Below are positions 34,601-63,986 of a stretch of 64,000 nucleotides of DNA, piece after piece. The DNA lies in the NCBI GenBank assembly GCA_949775045.1, contig OX459097.1, positions 22,317,705 through 22,381,704 of the forward strand, read 5' to 3'. The notes beneath the pieces were generated by a model. The model was not told the DNA's origin. It was given only the letters and a program-made list of their open reading frames with translations, and made no database searches. Each line of letters begins with the position of its first letter. Position 1 is the first letter of the stretch. The position numbers were made by a program, and so were the translations under genes. Origin of the DNA: Metridium senile (lineage: Eukaryota > Cnidaria > Anthozoa > Actiniaria > Metridiidae).

Positions 34601-36699
34601 ATTTATTTAGGATTTCTTTCTCAACTTTCATTGATTCTTTAAGAAAAGGAACCAACTCATCTTCAGGCTTCTTCACATCTAACACAGAAAAATTTAAATT
34701 AAGATCGCATTATACACCACGACACAAGTAACTTAAACATACCTTTTTTAACTTGGTCTATATCATCTTGAGTTACTCCAAACTTTTTTAAAGCATTGCA
34801 AGCCTTTGACCACTCAGTGCTAAAAACAGCAGTTTGCAATTTAGCATCTGTTGCATGACATATCAATTTATTACGTACATCTTTTAACTTTTTAATTGCT
34901 TTACGTTGAGAACGTGTCACAAACTTCAGTGTTGAATTGTTCAAAACTGTGGTTATAAGCGAAAAATCCCAGGTATTTGTGTCGCCAGAATCAAATTGAG
35001 CTGTCTGTCCATTGGTTGGGTTTCAATATTTTTCATCTCTGTTGCATCATTACGAATGTCAGTCCATAATGATGGGGGTGCGGTCCCTGTCTTCTTTTGG
35101 TAGACTACTGGCCATTGAGATTTGAAGAACTCTCGCAGTTTTTGATTACCATCCCGGAACAACAGGAGAGTCAATTGAAAGAAATTGTTCCTGAAATATA
35201 GAAAATGTCAATAAAATGTCCCTGAAATATGAAAAATGTCAATAATTAGCAATTATTCGCCGAAGGCGAAGTGGTTATCAATGAAAATTTACCGAGCGGC
35301 GAGTCTTCGAGTCTTCTATATACTTAGTATATACATGATTCACAACCGAACAAAAATAAATTAAAAGTTTTGTATAAATTAAGAAATTTATTGCATAACA
35401 TTACAAAGCGTGACAAGGCGCACGAACGTTGAACCTCGTTTTCTATGAATTTTTATGTTTAAAATGCCGTTTTATCTTGAAAAACACTTAAACCAAACTG
35501 TGTAGCTTTCTTTGTGTTTTGTGGAATTGCGTTTTGTTGAATTTTTTCAATTTCTTCATCGGTAATTGTTGCAAAACGAGACGTCATTTTGCCGAGAAGC
35601 AATATTCCGAGCTTGAGCAGTGAATATGGTCTCAGATTCCGAAATAGCTAGCCAATGAGAGCGCGCGTTCTTATGAGGTTGTGAATCATGTATATACTAA
35701 ATGCCAATAGTCCCTTTCACAGTTCCCTACCCTGGTTCTCGAGCCTGTGAAACCCAGGGTAACAGAATTGTTGAATGTTACTTTTTTTCCGCTTGTAGCC
35801 CCTAAATAGCATCCTCGGGAACCCAGGGGTAATCTTCTGTTGCTCGTTTCTCTCTCACAGAATAAATACCCCTGGGAACGTAGTCTGTTGGAGCTTGTTC
35901 CGTCAAAATTCAAATTTATTTAATGACTTTCTTTGAATGGTTATCTTGATTTTCATTGGTCGACCTAATAAGGTCCAACAATCAGGAAAGAGCTGAATTT
36001 TGACTTCCGGAACAAGATCCAACAGACTACGTTCCCAGGGGTATTTATTTTGAGAACGAGAATTGAAACGAGCGACAGAAGATTACCCCTGGGTTCCCGA
36101 GGATGCTTAAATAGAGCAGTGACCCCCATTTTTTGTTTCGTTTTTCATATAGTATGATAATGTTTTTGAATCTTGAAAAAAATAATATTGCATGTTTTCA
36201 AGTGCTTTCCATAGTTATTTAAACTTTTTTAGGCTCTTTAGTTGGTTTCTAACCAACAATAATGGAGATATACCACCAACTACAAAGTTTTCGTTTATTT
36301 CGAGTGCCGAAGAGTTTGTAGTGAATGAACTGAAACATTTAAGAACTAACTTGAAAGGTAGCCGTGCCTTTGCATTGAAGCGAGACAAATTTTGAGCTTG
36401 CAATGATAGAGAATTATACATGAGTCTCTATATCATTACAAGCTCGGCTACCTTTCAAAATGACACAACTGAGGAGAGGACCATTGAAACAAATTGTCCC
36501 TAAAATATAATAAAATCAAAGAAAATAAAAAAATATATATTTGTAGGCTGATACAAATGACAATATAAGACTGAACTGAGCTGCACTAAACAATCAAGAG
36601 AAATATTACCAAGTTATTTTTGATCAATTCAACCTATTAGTGAAAGCAAAAATGTTTTTACTAACCTTTCTTCTCTATCTAGGTTCATCAAAGAAACAT
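31537..36699 (-). CDS. DZIP3-type HEPN-domain gene (partial, modular exons)
   Basis: Five minus-strand exons agree in splice phase: 36666-36699, 34743-35190, 34601-34678, 34358-34447 and 31537-31605. The large exon encodes a DZIP3-like HEPN domain. It opens with NNFFQLTLLLFRDGNQKLRE, continues to FKSQWPVVYQ, then WDFSLITTVLNNSTLKF, then LKDVRNKLICHATDA (the R-X5-H HEPN signature), then FSTEWSKACNALKKFGVTQD. Later exons are short, charged and helix-prone. HEPN domains of this type sit at the front of many invertebrate NLR-like, TRAF-like and death-fold proteins. One frameshift near 34980-35020 interrupts the domain. No effector domain was found downstream, so the gene is truncated or broken on its 3' side. 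It shares the 31.6-kb exon with the gene at 38.2-56.3 kb. Confidence 0.65.
32571..33262. mobile_element. TIR-bounded element carrying a Crypton-like ORF
   Basis: TTGTTATATAGCTAATCATTTT at 32571-32592 recurs exactly inverted at 33241-33262. The ~690-bp interval holds one 144-codon ORF (32799-33233). Cryptons proper lack terminal inverted repeats, so this may be a chimera or a host domain captured by a MITE. Confidence 0.65.
32799..33233 (+). CDS. Crypton/KCTD1-like N-terminal recombinase-type domain protein
   Basis: 144 codons, with two alternative Met starts (MKMEP or MEP). The sequence has SREEIQTFVDNKDSENTKKA, IATLVAFSDETG, LDDLLVKFYPNTRKKNGEYY, SALVSIRFGLQRHFMKNG and FEATVVDLKRQ. The (Y/S)-S-L-x-x-I-R-x-G-L-Q-R-x-(F/L) pattern and the preceding RKKNGE(Y) are characteristic of the SAM-like core-binding region of Crypton-derived tyrosine recombinases (also in QRICH1/ZMYM/KCTD1-type proteins). 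The catalytic tyrosine-recombinase domain is absent. The frame is intact. It may be a domesticated or cargo ORF that binds DNA. Confidence 0.65.
   Translation: MKMEPKMKKQRFSRLSREEIQTFVDNKDSENTKKATKNAIATLVAFSDETGHENPEILAKQELDDLLVKFYPNTRKKNGEYYKKSALVSIRFGLQRHFMKNGNFDIINDVEFSRSNKVFEATVVDLKRQCYVASSLNKNSNFLN
33268..33406. mobile_element. Near-perfect 139-bp palindrome
   Basis: CGCTTAATGACTGATCCCTC and AGTTAGTTTTGTTTCCCTCG pair with their complements at the other end. The centre is CTCGGCCGGAGCCTCGGG. It lies immediately beside the Crypton-like element and may be a separate foldback MITE. Confidence 0.85.
33690..33800. repeat. Short repeated AATTTTCCCTCAT block
   Basis: TAGTAATGAGGG(A)...TTAGTTCTAATTTTCCCTCA occurs twice in tandem. 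The remaining sequence to 34357 has no recognised gene. Confidence 0.6.
34358..34447 (-). CDS. HEPN gene charged exon
   Basis: 90 nt, phase 1-1, encoding LEEKNEIRHKETLSAIQDVN and EDVIITIREE. Probable coiled coil. Confidence 0.6.
34601..34678 (-). CDS. HEPN gene charged exon
   Basis: 78 nt, phase 1-1, encoding DVKKPEDELVPFLKESMKVE and KEILNK. Helix-forming linker. Confidence 0.6.
34743..35190 (-). CDS. HEPN domain exon
   Basis: Acceptor TATATTTCAG, donor GTATGT, ending DDIDQVKK in phase 1. The frame changes once between ETQPMD (near 35010) and GDTNTWDF (near 34975). On both sides the residues fit a DZIP3-like HEPN, so a 1-base indel is likely. Confidence 0.7.
35324..35700. mobile_element. 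MITE with 24-bp TIRs
   Basis: TTAGTATATACATGATTCAC(AACC) at the left is exactly inverted at 35677-35700. The interval is 377 bp with no intact gene. It lies in an intron of the HEPN gene. Confidence 0.85.
35800..36115. repeat. Inverted repeat pair (CCTCGGGAACCCAGGGGTAA)
   Basis: The arms at about 35812-35905 and 36010-36110 are inverted and also share GGGAACGTAGTCTGTTGGA. The block 35701-35760 (CAATAGTCCCTTTCACAG) resembles the ends of the MITE at 50893-51085. Confidence 0.7.
36666..36699 (-). CDS. HEPN gene small exon (VSLMNLDREER)
   Basis: 34 nt between acceptor TTTTTCAG and donor GTTAGT, phase 1 in and phase 2 out. It joins in phase to the HEPN exon as DREERNNFFQL. A HEPN-exon-like start (GGACAATTTGTTTCAATGG) also survives near 36488-36508, next to the repeat block separating these exons. 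It may be a duplicated or cut fragment. Confidence 0.5.
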
Positions 36700-36721
36700 C
36701 TGAAAAATAGAATGACTTCAA

Positions 36722-37979
36722 ATGAAGCACAGTTTACATTTAAAGGATTTCTGTTTTCTGACAAATATTAGCATATTGAAGGGAGTTCTGAGAAACTCGG
36801 CCAAAGCTGCGTCTGTATTTACTATATCGACAGTAGCAATAGAGAGATACCATGCTTTGGTGAAACCAATGAAAGCTACAAAATTGAGAATCCAGCATGA
36901 ATATGTCAAGTATGTAATTCCAGTGATATGGGCTCTAGCATTGTTGATCAATTTGACAGATTTTATCGTGGTGCGTTATGATGTACACTATCGTCTTTGT
37001 ATACACCTAATTCAAAAAAGGTTGACGGGGCAAACGGCGATTGGTGATTGGCAATGGTTAATATGAATTATCCACAGTCCCGCAATCGCCAACCACCAAT
37101 CACCAATCGCCGTTCGGCCCGTCAACCTTTTTTGAATTAGGTGTATAAAGATAAAAAAAGAAGGAAGGGAAAGAGCAAAAGTAGAGAACCACGTAACTTA
37201 GGAAAAGTTTGGACGTATGTACTTTTAAACACTTATACACCTAATTCAAAAAAGGTTGACGGGGCGAACGGCGATTGCACGACCAAAAGGGACTGTGGGT
37301 AATACAAATGTCTTCCAATTCCATTCTAAATTACCCAAAACGCTTTCAGCGATGAACTTAGATGGGTGTCTCGAAGGTTTCGCTGAACGGTGGAGGCATT
37401 GTTTGGGTAATTTAGAAACGAATAAGGAGGAATTCGTATTACCCATAGTTCTTTCGGTCGTGCAATCGCCAATCACCAATCGCCGTTCGTCCCGTCAACC
37501 TTTTTTGAATTAGGTATATGTCCATACAGCCCAGAGGCTGTCACAGGGCTCAAGGTGCATGTTTTATGCACAGTCATGTTCGTATGGGTCCTGCCTTTCA
37601 TCATCATCGGGTTTTCGTATCTTCAAATTAAAAGAGGTATATTTTTTCAGGGATGATCATTGGGCAGAGCCAGGGCGAGGAAGATGAGAAATAGAAGAAA
37701 AAAAAACTTGCCAAGTTATTAATCTCAGTAGCATTGTCGTTTTACTTGTGTTACCTTCCCGATTACGGTATCGTTATCTCGTTTCTCGCTCTTTCCGATA
37801 GAAAAACTTTAATAAACATTCAAAATTCGTACATCATACTTCTTAAAGTTGTCGAATTCTTAGCCGTGACCTGCTCTTCTTTTCTAAACCCTATTCTCTA
37901 CGCTTCCCAGAGCTCAAACTATCGACAAGGGTTCATCGCACAATCTGTCGGCTTGATAAAGAACCTAAAGCCGTACTGA
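36722..37979 (+). pseudogene. Class A (rhodopsin-like) GPCR, partial and interrupted
   Basis: Recognisable order: CFLTN (TM3 cysteine), SAKAASVFTISTVAIERYHA (TM3 with ERY in place of DRY), YVIPVIWALALLINLTDFIV (TM4), CPYSPEAVTG (loop 2), then LCTVMFVWVLPFIIIGFSYL (TM5). After a broken third loop come KLLISVALSFYLCYLPDYG (TM6) and EFLAVTCSSFLNPILYASQS (TM7 NPxxY). TM1-2 are not found upstream. 36999-37513 is an insertion of palindromic elements. The third loop (37640-37715) and the tail near 37940 are frameshifted. The ligand class cannot be told; the general pattern suggests a peptide-type receptor. It lies between two minus-strand genes and may be an inserted or decayed fragment. Confidence 0.75.
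36999..37513 (+). mobile_element. Palindromic elements splitting the GPCR; intron-like GT...AG ends
   Basis: Two elements (37001-37147, and about 37235-37517) share ends TATACACCTAATTCAAAAAA and its complement TTTTTTGAATTAGGTATA or GTGTATA. They also share GGCGATTGGTGATTGG-type arms, and an 87-bp spacer separates them. The block begins GTATAC in ...CGTCTTT and ends GAATTAG before GTATATGTCC. Removing 36999-37513 joins RLC-I-CPYS in frame. The terminal 10 bp resemble the palindromic KDM8 intron. Confidence 0.75.
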
Positions 37980-38232
37980 ATAAACGACATTTCGCAGAAG
38001 ATCACGAACGGTTGTCAGTCTTGGAGGGAACGCCATTTTTTGGACGGAATTCGTTTGGTTTGAATCCAGTGATCGTAGTTAGTGACGTCACTTTATTGGA
38101 ACAAAATTATCTAACTATTGCCGCAAGTAATATGAGCTTTCAGATTGAAAAAAAAAACGAGAAAGTATTATCAGAAAGATCAAGATCACAGGAAAAGCAA
38201 ATCGCAAATTTTCAAAGTAAATCTGTTTTGAT

Positions 38233-56316
<18,084 letters not shown>

Positions 56317-57302
56317 CTGGTAAACAATAACAAAGTGGTGATTATGATAGGTCATCGTCCAGTATTGTGTAAGAAAGAATGTGGTTGGCATTTATATGGT
56401 TTAATAATTAGATTGGACCCAATTAATTAAGTGTAAGTGTCTACGAGTCAATAGCTCCAGAGGCCGAATAGGCTATTTAGCAAATCGAATGTGGTTTAGC
56501 GTTGTCTGTACTCTTATCGACAACGATATTCGTCATGACAGTGGTCAAAATGTTGTGGACTCACGACGCGCAGTCAATGTCAGTTAACGGACGAAAAATG
56601 ACGAATTTGTCACGCATTGAACTCAATGGTTTCTCTTCAAGCTACGGAAAATCACCCAATTTACGAAAATGATCTTTTTTCAGCCGGAAAAAAAAGCTTA
56701 TTTTCGTACAAAAATACATTGTACTGTTTGTCTTGAGAGACTGCTAAGTGAAGTTAGAAAAGTAAAAGTACAAGAACTTCAAACACGGCCGATAAGCAGC
56801 TTGGTTCAGGTTTCACCCTTTCAAAAAAATTGCATTTTAAATACATTAAAACTGATCATACACAATACATGATATGTCTAACCTTTGTACAACATTCTAA
56901 GCTTTTCCAATCAGTCCTGAACGAATGGTATTGTTCATCAAAAATGTAATTTTGAGCACGTTTTTGTTGAAGACTACAGAATTTATTGTGAGTAAAGATT
57001 TGTCGAAAAGACTGAAAAAACGCATAAAATTAAAACGACAACAGCTCCATGTAAGCATAGTTACATTTATTACAATTTGCTACTTACAGAAAAGTAATTT
57101 CCATTGATAGTTTATCCATGAACTTGTTTTTAAAATCCATTTTCGACGAAAAAACTTTGTGTCGATGACAAACTTTCCCTCAATTCCGCACGAGTGTTGT
57201 GTGACATGATGACGTAAGCACAGTGTGTCTGTACTCTTATTTACAACGGTAAATCAACCAATCAGCGCGTGAGAAAACACACAAGTGTTGTAAAATGAAT
57301 AT
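56317..57302. other. Gene-free stretch
   Basis: TGTCTGTACTCTTAT(C/T) recurs at 56506 and 57227 in direct orientation and may mark the ends of an element. No coding sequence recognised. Confidence 0.4.
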
Positions 57303-58186
57303 TAGTATCCAACAACTTATGGTCTATCACAAATCGCGCGCTCTCATTGGCTACTCAACCATGGGCTATTGGTTGACATTGTAACGCAGTACCACCTGCC
57401 GCATGGTCGGGTTGTCGGCGACTAAACCGGCTCCCCCACTAACATTTTGTAAGTGATGAGGGTGGCATGTCACCCAGCAGGACGAAAAATAAGACCTGTC
57501 AAAGGGCGGAAGAGCTCGTTTTGAGCCAACGGCCAGCATGCAACACTGAAGCTTTGCTGAGTGACGTCAATTTCAAGCTAAAAAAGCTGATGTATAACTG
57601 ATGTAACTCAAGAAAGGCAAAGAGGAAGAGATAGTTTTACTAGATACTGTATTTGTTAGTATATTTTTCGCATTGTACGTATAATTCTATTATTAGTTAT
57701 ATTTAAGGAGGAGTAGGATAATCAATTGTGACGAAAGTTCTGTTTCCATCTCCTGTCGCAAGTATATACTCTTTATTAGTTGAAAATTGTATCATTGTGA
57801 CAAATAAATAAAATAAAATAAACTTGAAGAGCGCGCGCTACTGACGCCATCACACGATTCTTCAGTTTGATAGCTTGAGCCAGATTTTTAAACTCTCAGC
57901 TTAGAACTTTTCTTAATTTCTCCGTCTTTCTAAAATGTATAGTAGTTTTAACATTAAACATGCTATTTTCAGCCGTTAAAATTAAAGTTTTAAGGGAGAA
58001 AATTGCAAAAACAGTGGAGAATTTCGATGTGTTTTGAATACATTTTCACTTGCCGTCACACGTCATTGAGCGCGCGATCGGTATTTTCACTTTCGATTAT
58101 CTGTTATTTTGTCAAAATAAAACGATTGAAATGTTATTTTTCTTTCAAAATATGGCAAAGTTTGACCTATAAGTTGTTGGATACTA
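57303..58186. mobile_element. MITE family TAGTATCCAACAACTTAT, copy 2 (interrupted)
   Basis: Same ends and interior as 46352-46958. The interior is replaced or interrupted between about 57373 and 57822. Confidence 0.85.
57373..57822 (+). mobile_element. Retroposed insertion (SINE-like) with A-rich tail
   Basis: ~450 bp absent from MITE copy 1. It starts TTGACATTGTAACGCAGTAC, includes GC-richer GGTCGGGTTGTCGGCGACTA, and ends in CAAATAAATAAAATAAAATA. The A-rich 3' tail indicates retroposition. The parent element is unknown. Confidence 0.55.
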
Positions 58187-58307
58187 AAACAATTAGACCT
58201 CTCGCCCTCATGGGCTACGGGTCAATAGACCACATGGCCTCGAAGACTCGGCCATTCGGGCTTCGGGTCTAATTGTTAAGTAGACCAGGGCGAAGGGTCT
58301 TATTGTT

Positions 58308-58958
58308 TTAGTATAAACCAACTAGTTGGTCAAACTTTGCCATTTTGAGTTGAAAACTGAGGTCGCATCCAGTTCAACTCGATGGAAAATGAAAAAGAAA
58401 AAAAGCACCTGGATATAGCTGGAGTGATTGTAGTATCACCAATAGTGCCCGGTAGCGTAGCCAATGAGATTTCAGATTTGTAATAGATCACGGTTTGCTG
58501 GATACTAATGGGTGATAGACCACTAGTATAGTAGCTTGTAGAAAGCTTGTTGTTTGAAACCAAACTTTTCTTTATTTTTCATCTATTTATTAGTTTGTTT
58601 TTAATAGCTTAGTTCTAAGCTCAGACTCTTCAGTTTTGTTTGAAAAAGCCACGTTTTTAAATTTTTAAGCTTAAAAAAACAACTTTTTTTATTCCTCTGT
58701 TGTTCTAAAATGTATAGTAGTTTTAGCACTAAAATGATGCTATTGTCAGCCGTTAAAATAAACATCTTGAGGGAAAATTAACAAAAACAGTGGAGAATTT
58801 TGATATGTTTTGAATAAATTCTGACTTGCAGTCATTGAGAGCGCGCTCAGTATTTTCAATTTCGATTACCTGTCTTTTACGGCAAAATTAAACTATTGAA
58901 ATGCTATTTCTCTTTGAAAATAATGGCAAATTTTGACATACTAGTTGGTTTAACCTAA
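58308..58958. mobile_element. MITE with TIR around AAACCAACTAGT
   Basis: The left TTTAGTATAAACCAACTAGT and right ACTAGTTGGTTTAACCTAAA ends are inverted, followed inward by ...TCAAA(C/A)TTTGCCATT. The interior resembles the 46.4-kb family, so it is a diverged relative. Confidence 0.75.
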
Positions 58959-59116
58959 AACAATTAAACTTTCTGTTACTAACTCAGTATGGAACTCAAT
59001 CCCTACCGAAATTCGGACGTCAAATATATATTAAAATATATTAAAATCGAGATTCTTTTTAAGACATATTTTTCTTGAACACAATTGGTATATAAGCGTG
59101 AGAAATCAGGCTGAAG

Positions 59117-60895
59117 TTCTTAAGAGTCGTTGTCTGAGAAAACCGGGCAGGTGCAAAAGATGGGGGTCGGCTGATTTCCTTCAAATTTATACCATTTATT
59201 AGGCATCTCATATAAATAAGAATGCCCAAATATTAGCATCAACGGACTTTTACTTTTCGAGTTTACCATCCTCCTCGGTTTTGGCTCCAAAAAGACCAAA
59301 AATGGCCTAAATTTTAGCTCAACTTTGAGTGGTTCTAAAATCCAAAGTATGATGCTGATCGACTTCTTTTCATTTCTATCCCATTCTTTGACGTCTAAAT
59401 AGTACATCTATGGTAATAACTACTAATTTCGAAAAATATTTTTTGTCTGGCGCTTTGTTATTTATCGTCTTCGTGTCTCACTTTGAGCGACGACACGATT
59501 TTAGCCAAATTCAAAAAATGTTTTCTCAGATTAGCAGCATTTTTTCCATTTGTTTTTTGCATCATCTAATAAAAAAAAGGGTTTTATGTTGTATTTCAAC
59601 AAACTAAAGCGCGGGACCTTTTTTAGTTTGAAAATAAAACAAGCTCAAAGTCAATGAATTTGCATAAATTAACTAACCAATTTTCCGCTTATTAGCATAC
59701 ACGATAACACATAAACTATTTTTAGATGAACGAATTAAGCACGTAATAATCTCAAATACTTCGGAAACTAAGTTTTGTTGAATATTTGATAACACTAGGA
59801 CCTGTTCTATATCTTTCGAGTTCACTAATCCACACTTGATGACAACCAAAACATTTGAAGACCTTCCCGCGAAAGTCAATCTTCAGTACCATTATTCGTT
59901 ATGTTGTGTTCTTACTAAATCTGGCTTAATGTTATGGGAAATCCTAATTAATAGAAGGTTTAGTTATTCTATTGGTCCTCTTTTGGATTTGATATAGTTT
60001 TGATTTCTTACAGGACGATTTACAAGGGTAATTATGTAAATTAGTTTGACATATGAACGAAAACGGAGCTGAATTACACTTTTATTTTCAAATTGAATAT
60101 TGCCTTTTGTAAAAGTGTCAATACTACTTGTAGATGCAGTACCAACTTCCTCGACAGTTTTACTAGCAATAATGGTCTGAAACTGAAGATGCACCTAGCA
60201 TCATGTAGTCAACAACTATAACAATCAGTGGTATAGCAACATCAGCCGATAACAATATTGATCAATAACAATGTTAACGACAATAGCAACAACAACAACA
60301 CCACGCAAAAGTTAAAACAACGATAATACTAAAGTGCTGATTAGTGAACTCGAAAGATATAGAACAGGTCCTAGTGTTATTGTCATCCAACTAAACTTAG
60401 TTTCCGAAGTATTTGAGATTATTATGTGCTTAATTCGTTCATCTAAAAATAGTTTATGTGTTATCGTGTATGCTAATTAGCAGGAAATTGGTTAGTTAAT
60501 TTATGCAAATTCATTGACTTTGAGCTTGTTTTATTTTCAAACTAAAAAATAAATAAATAACAAAGCGCCAGACAAAAAAAAGAAATTAGAAGTTATTACC
60601 ATAGATGTACCATTTAGACGTCAAAGAATGGGATAGAAATGAAAAGAAGTCGATCAGCATCATACTTTGGATTTTAGAACCACTCAAAGTTGAGCTAAAA
60701 TTTAGGTCATTTTTGGTCTTTTTGGAGCCAAAACCGAGGAGGATGGTAAACTCGAAAAGTAAAAGTCCGTTGATGCTCATATTTGGGCATTCTTATTTAT
60801 ATGAGATGCCTAAAAAATGGTATAAGTTTGAAGGAAATCGGCCGACCCCCATCTTTTGCACCTGCCCGGTTTTCTCAGACAATGACTCTTAAAAA
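59117..60895. mobile_element. 1.8-kb palindromic element with an ORF in each arm
   Basis: The left arm 59117-59830 and right arm 60343-60895 are inverted copies, about 97.5% identical over 288 bp of ORF. The right arm lacks ~150 bp. Each arm encodes the same 95-codon frame pointing outward (59120-59407 minus; 60605-60892 plus), beginning MY(Y/H)LDVKEWDRNEKK. Seven differences in the ORF are four amino-acid-changing and three silent, which gives no sign of strong purifying selection. No known domain. Confidence 0.8.
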
Positions 60896-60899
60896 CCAA

Positions 60900-62576
60900 T
60901 GTCTCGGAAAATCGAGCACCACGCGGTAGATATGAAAATATGAATTTCGATTAAATTGCATATACAAGATTATCAACATGAAAACTGCAATAGAAGTGAG
61001 AATTTGTTTTATCCAGAGTAGTTTTCAAGCTTTTACTGGGAAATATATCGTTGTGAGCAATTAAATTTGTCCTTTTGTTTGTATTGAATAATGACGTCAC
61101 TTTTTCAAAGTTTGAGCTTTCATTACTACCCTAAAAAAAAAGAACCATGCAACCAAATTTTTACATATTTTTAAAGAAAAATATCTTGGTAAGCTAGTTA
61201 CAAATTTTCAATCAAATCGATTTCATGGCACATACCGAAAATATAGTTTTTGCTAAGGGCCTAATTTAACATATTCATCGCCAACTATTCCGGCCATGCG
61301 CCCACTCACAAGGTCAGCGGTGCAACATAAAAGCGGTAGATAATTTTATCAGATTTACAAAGAAATGTATAGAGGATCAAAGTTCTTTTCGAATTATAAA
61401 ATTCTCGGTAAGGATTTGTCAATTTACTTAACTGGAAATATATTGTATGACATTAAAGCATTTGATTTTTACCAAACATAGCTTTATTAATTGAATAGAA
61501 ACCTTATTTTCTATAGTTGACGGTTTTCTGTTTTCTTCCCATACATGCTCTGTATTCAGGAATTTTCAGATTGTAAAGTTGCAAGAAAAACACGAAAAGT
61601 GTGATATTCATAGCATCATTTTTCAAAATCAAAGCTTGTTACCTCATTTACCGTGACTGTTCCATAAACGTAATATATCATACATTGCTTGTGTGTAATT
61701 TGTCGTCGATCGAACGAGGTTTTACCTTTCCTTTTTAACTTTGAAAAAGCTCCAAATTGAATTGACGTTCGTAAGATCTAGACGCCATATACTTGCAATC
61801 CTTACTCCAAGTAGTTGTACTCCAAGTAGTTGTAAGACATGTTTGATACCAAAATGAAGCTTGTTTTCCCAACTCTTGTTTACAATAGAGTTTAATGGGA
61901 TAGTTGTTAAAGAAAAGGCAAACCGTAGCAAGAAAGTTGGGTTTCATCGAGTGCGGGCCTGATGACCAATTTTATAACATTGAACTCCAAAAATGTTTCA
62001 GAATTACAGTTTGATAGTTGCTTCAATATCCTTTGGTGTTAAATTGACTTAAATTGAATCGTATTTAACTTAGTTTTGTACAATCGATTTTGATTCTATC
62101 TTGGATTCCCGAATCGGTGTTTACTTTCTATTTTACGCATGGTATCCGCTGGCCTCGATGACTGGCGGGAAGTCCGGAATAGTTGGCGATGCCGTATTAA
62201 CGAAAAACAACTGTTTTCGAGTAGCTCAAAAACCACTCTTAATTATACATTTTGAAATATTTTTGATACAGAAATATTGTAAAAGACCTGAACTTATAAG
62301 ATATAATCTTAGATATTAAATTGGAGCTTTATTTCTAAAATGCTGGAGCGAAGTTTATGCTCGTATATTCAAGCGGTAATTTGCTTAAATTTTCTAGTCG
62401 TGGTCGGAAAAACGAAAATCCTCATTTTCTCCAAAAGAAAATAGTTTTTGAAGAAAATAAACTTTACCAGAGTTCTAACCTCCCTAGGGCCTATTGATAT
62501 GCAAAAAATAAAGAAATTCGTTTTTTTCATATCTGCCGCTTTTGTTTGATTGTGCTCGCTTTTTCCGAGACAGTCT
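60900..62576. other. Gene-free stretch
   Basis: AT-rich, no recognised gene. AGTAGTTGTACTCCAAGTAG is a small internal repeat near 61811. Confidence 0.4.
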
Positions 62577-63721
62577 CTCTTAAGAGAAGATTTTTGTAAA
62601 AACCATGCAAACGCGGCAACACTCAAAAAATCGATTTTGCTCATATTTTAACCATAGGTAGCCCTTAACATGAAACAAACCGTGTTGCCTTTAGTTAAGA
62701 AAAATATTGCATATTTTACGAGAAAATCGCAAAAAAACGAAATTTCGTCAAATCGCTGCTCCGTGACGCTAATTTTTATGTCAACTTTGACAGCCCCGTA
62801 TGGCAAAATTAATTACTCTAATGATTCTAAACTTTCATAATATTGTTTATTGTCATCTTAACTTTAAACTCAAGCTTTTATAGAAATATCCAGTTACTTA
62901 AAGATATTATTCTATTTATGTTTCTATGTCATACTTTTCGCCTTAGAAAAAGTAGGGTAAAAACAAAAAAAATATTTTACTATGTGCAGCACAAAATTTT
63001 TCAATAATAATCTGGGTTCTGAATGTTAAGATACTAAATAGATAACTGTGAAAAATTCAGTTCGGGTGAATGTAATTGAACAAAGTTATTGAGCTGCGAA
63101 CTTTCGCAAAATATTGTTTATGCTGCATAGTCTACTGTCGGCTAATATCACTCAATGTGTCAAGTCGCGGACGTGATTTGCATAAATAATCACATTTTCC
63201 TTCTTTTTAACAGCAAAATGCTATCAAATAAAATCAGTAAACCCCAAGCAATGTTTACCTTTTAATTAGTTTAAAAAAATATTGAATGTTTTACGAGAAA
63301 ATCGTGAAAAACAACATTTCGTCAAATCGCTGCTTCGACCGAGATCCTAATTTTTCTGTCAACTTTGACGGCCTCGTATGACAAAATTAATTTCTTTAAT
63401 TACTCCAAAACTTCTTAATGTTGCTTGAGTTTAAAGTTAAGATGGCAATAAACAATATTATGAAAGTTTGGAGTCATAACAGTAATTAATTTTACCATAC
63501 GGGGCTGTCAAAGTTGACATAAAAATTAGCGTCACGGAGCAGCGATTTAACGAAATTTCGTTTATTGCGATTTTCTCGTAAAATATGCAATATTTTTCTT
63601 AACTAAAGACATCATGGTTTGTTTCATGTTGAGGGCTACCTATGGTTAAAATATGAGCAAAATCGATTTTTTTGAGTGTTGCCGCGTTTGCATGGTATTT
63701 ACAGAAATCTTCTCTTAAGAT
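62577..63721. mobile_element. Palindromic element with ~300-bp arms and an extra internal copy
   Basis: The left arm (62577-62880) is inverted at 63420-63721. Both include ACGAGAAAATCGC(A), TGTCAACTTTGACAG and CCATACGGGGCTGTC-type segments. A third, more diverged copy in left-arm orientation lies at 63265-63420. No transposase. Confidence 0.8.
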
Positions 63722-63986
63722 GTTCTTCGGTAATTGTTTCTGGAAATGAGGTATTTATTTTAGCAACTCCAATCCCTTCTGCAAAATACTGTGTGTTTGT
63801 AAATGTCCAACCCACATACTTAATTCCGTCATGTCTACAAAACAACAAACCTGGAAAGTATCTTTCGATCATCTTCTCCCCAAAATCTTTGTCACCGTAC
63901 TCGTAAAGAAGTCGCATTGCGAACAATTGCAAATCATCGGAGTCTGGCTGCTGACGTAACAATAACAATAATAATAACCTTTCCAT
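63722..63986 (-). CDS. Unidentified ORF running to the right window edge
   Basis: A minus-strand frame, open from the window edge, reads ELMERLLLLLLLRQQPDSDD, then LQLFAMRLLYEYGDKDFGEK, YFPGLLFCRHDGIKYVGWTF and AEGIGVAKINTSFPETITEE. The left border coincides with the end of the palindromic element, so the exon may be cut by that insertion. The composition looks like real protein (mixed hydrophobic and acidic, no repeats), but the family is not recognised. It could be a 5' exon of the ZU5-caspase-like gene or a separate gene. Confidence 0.45.
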
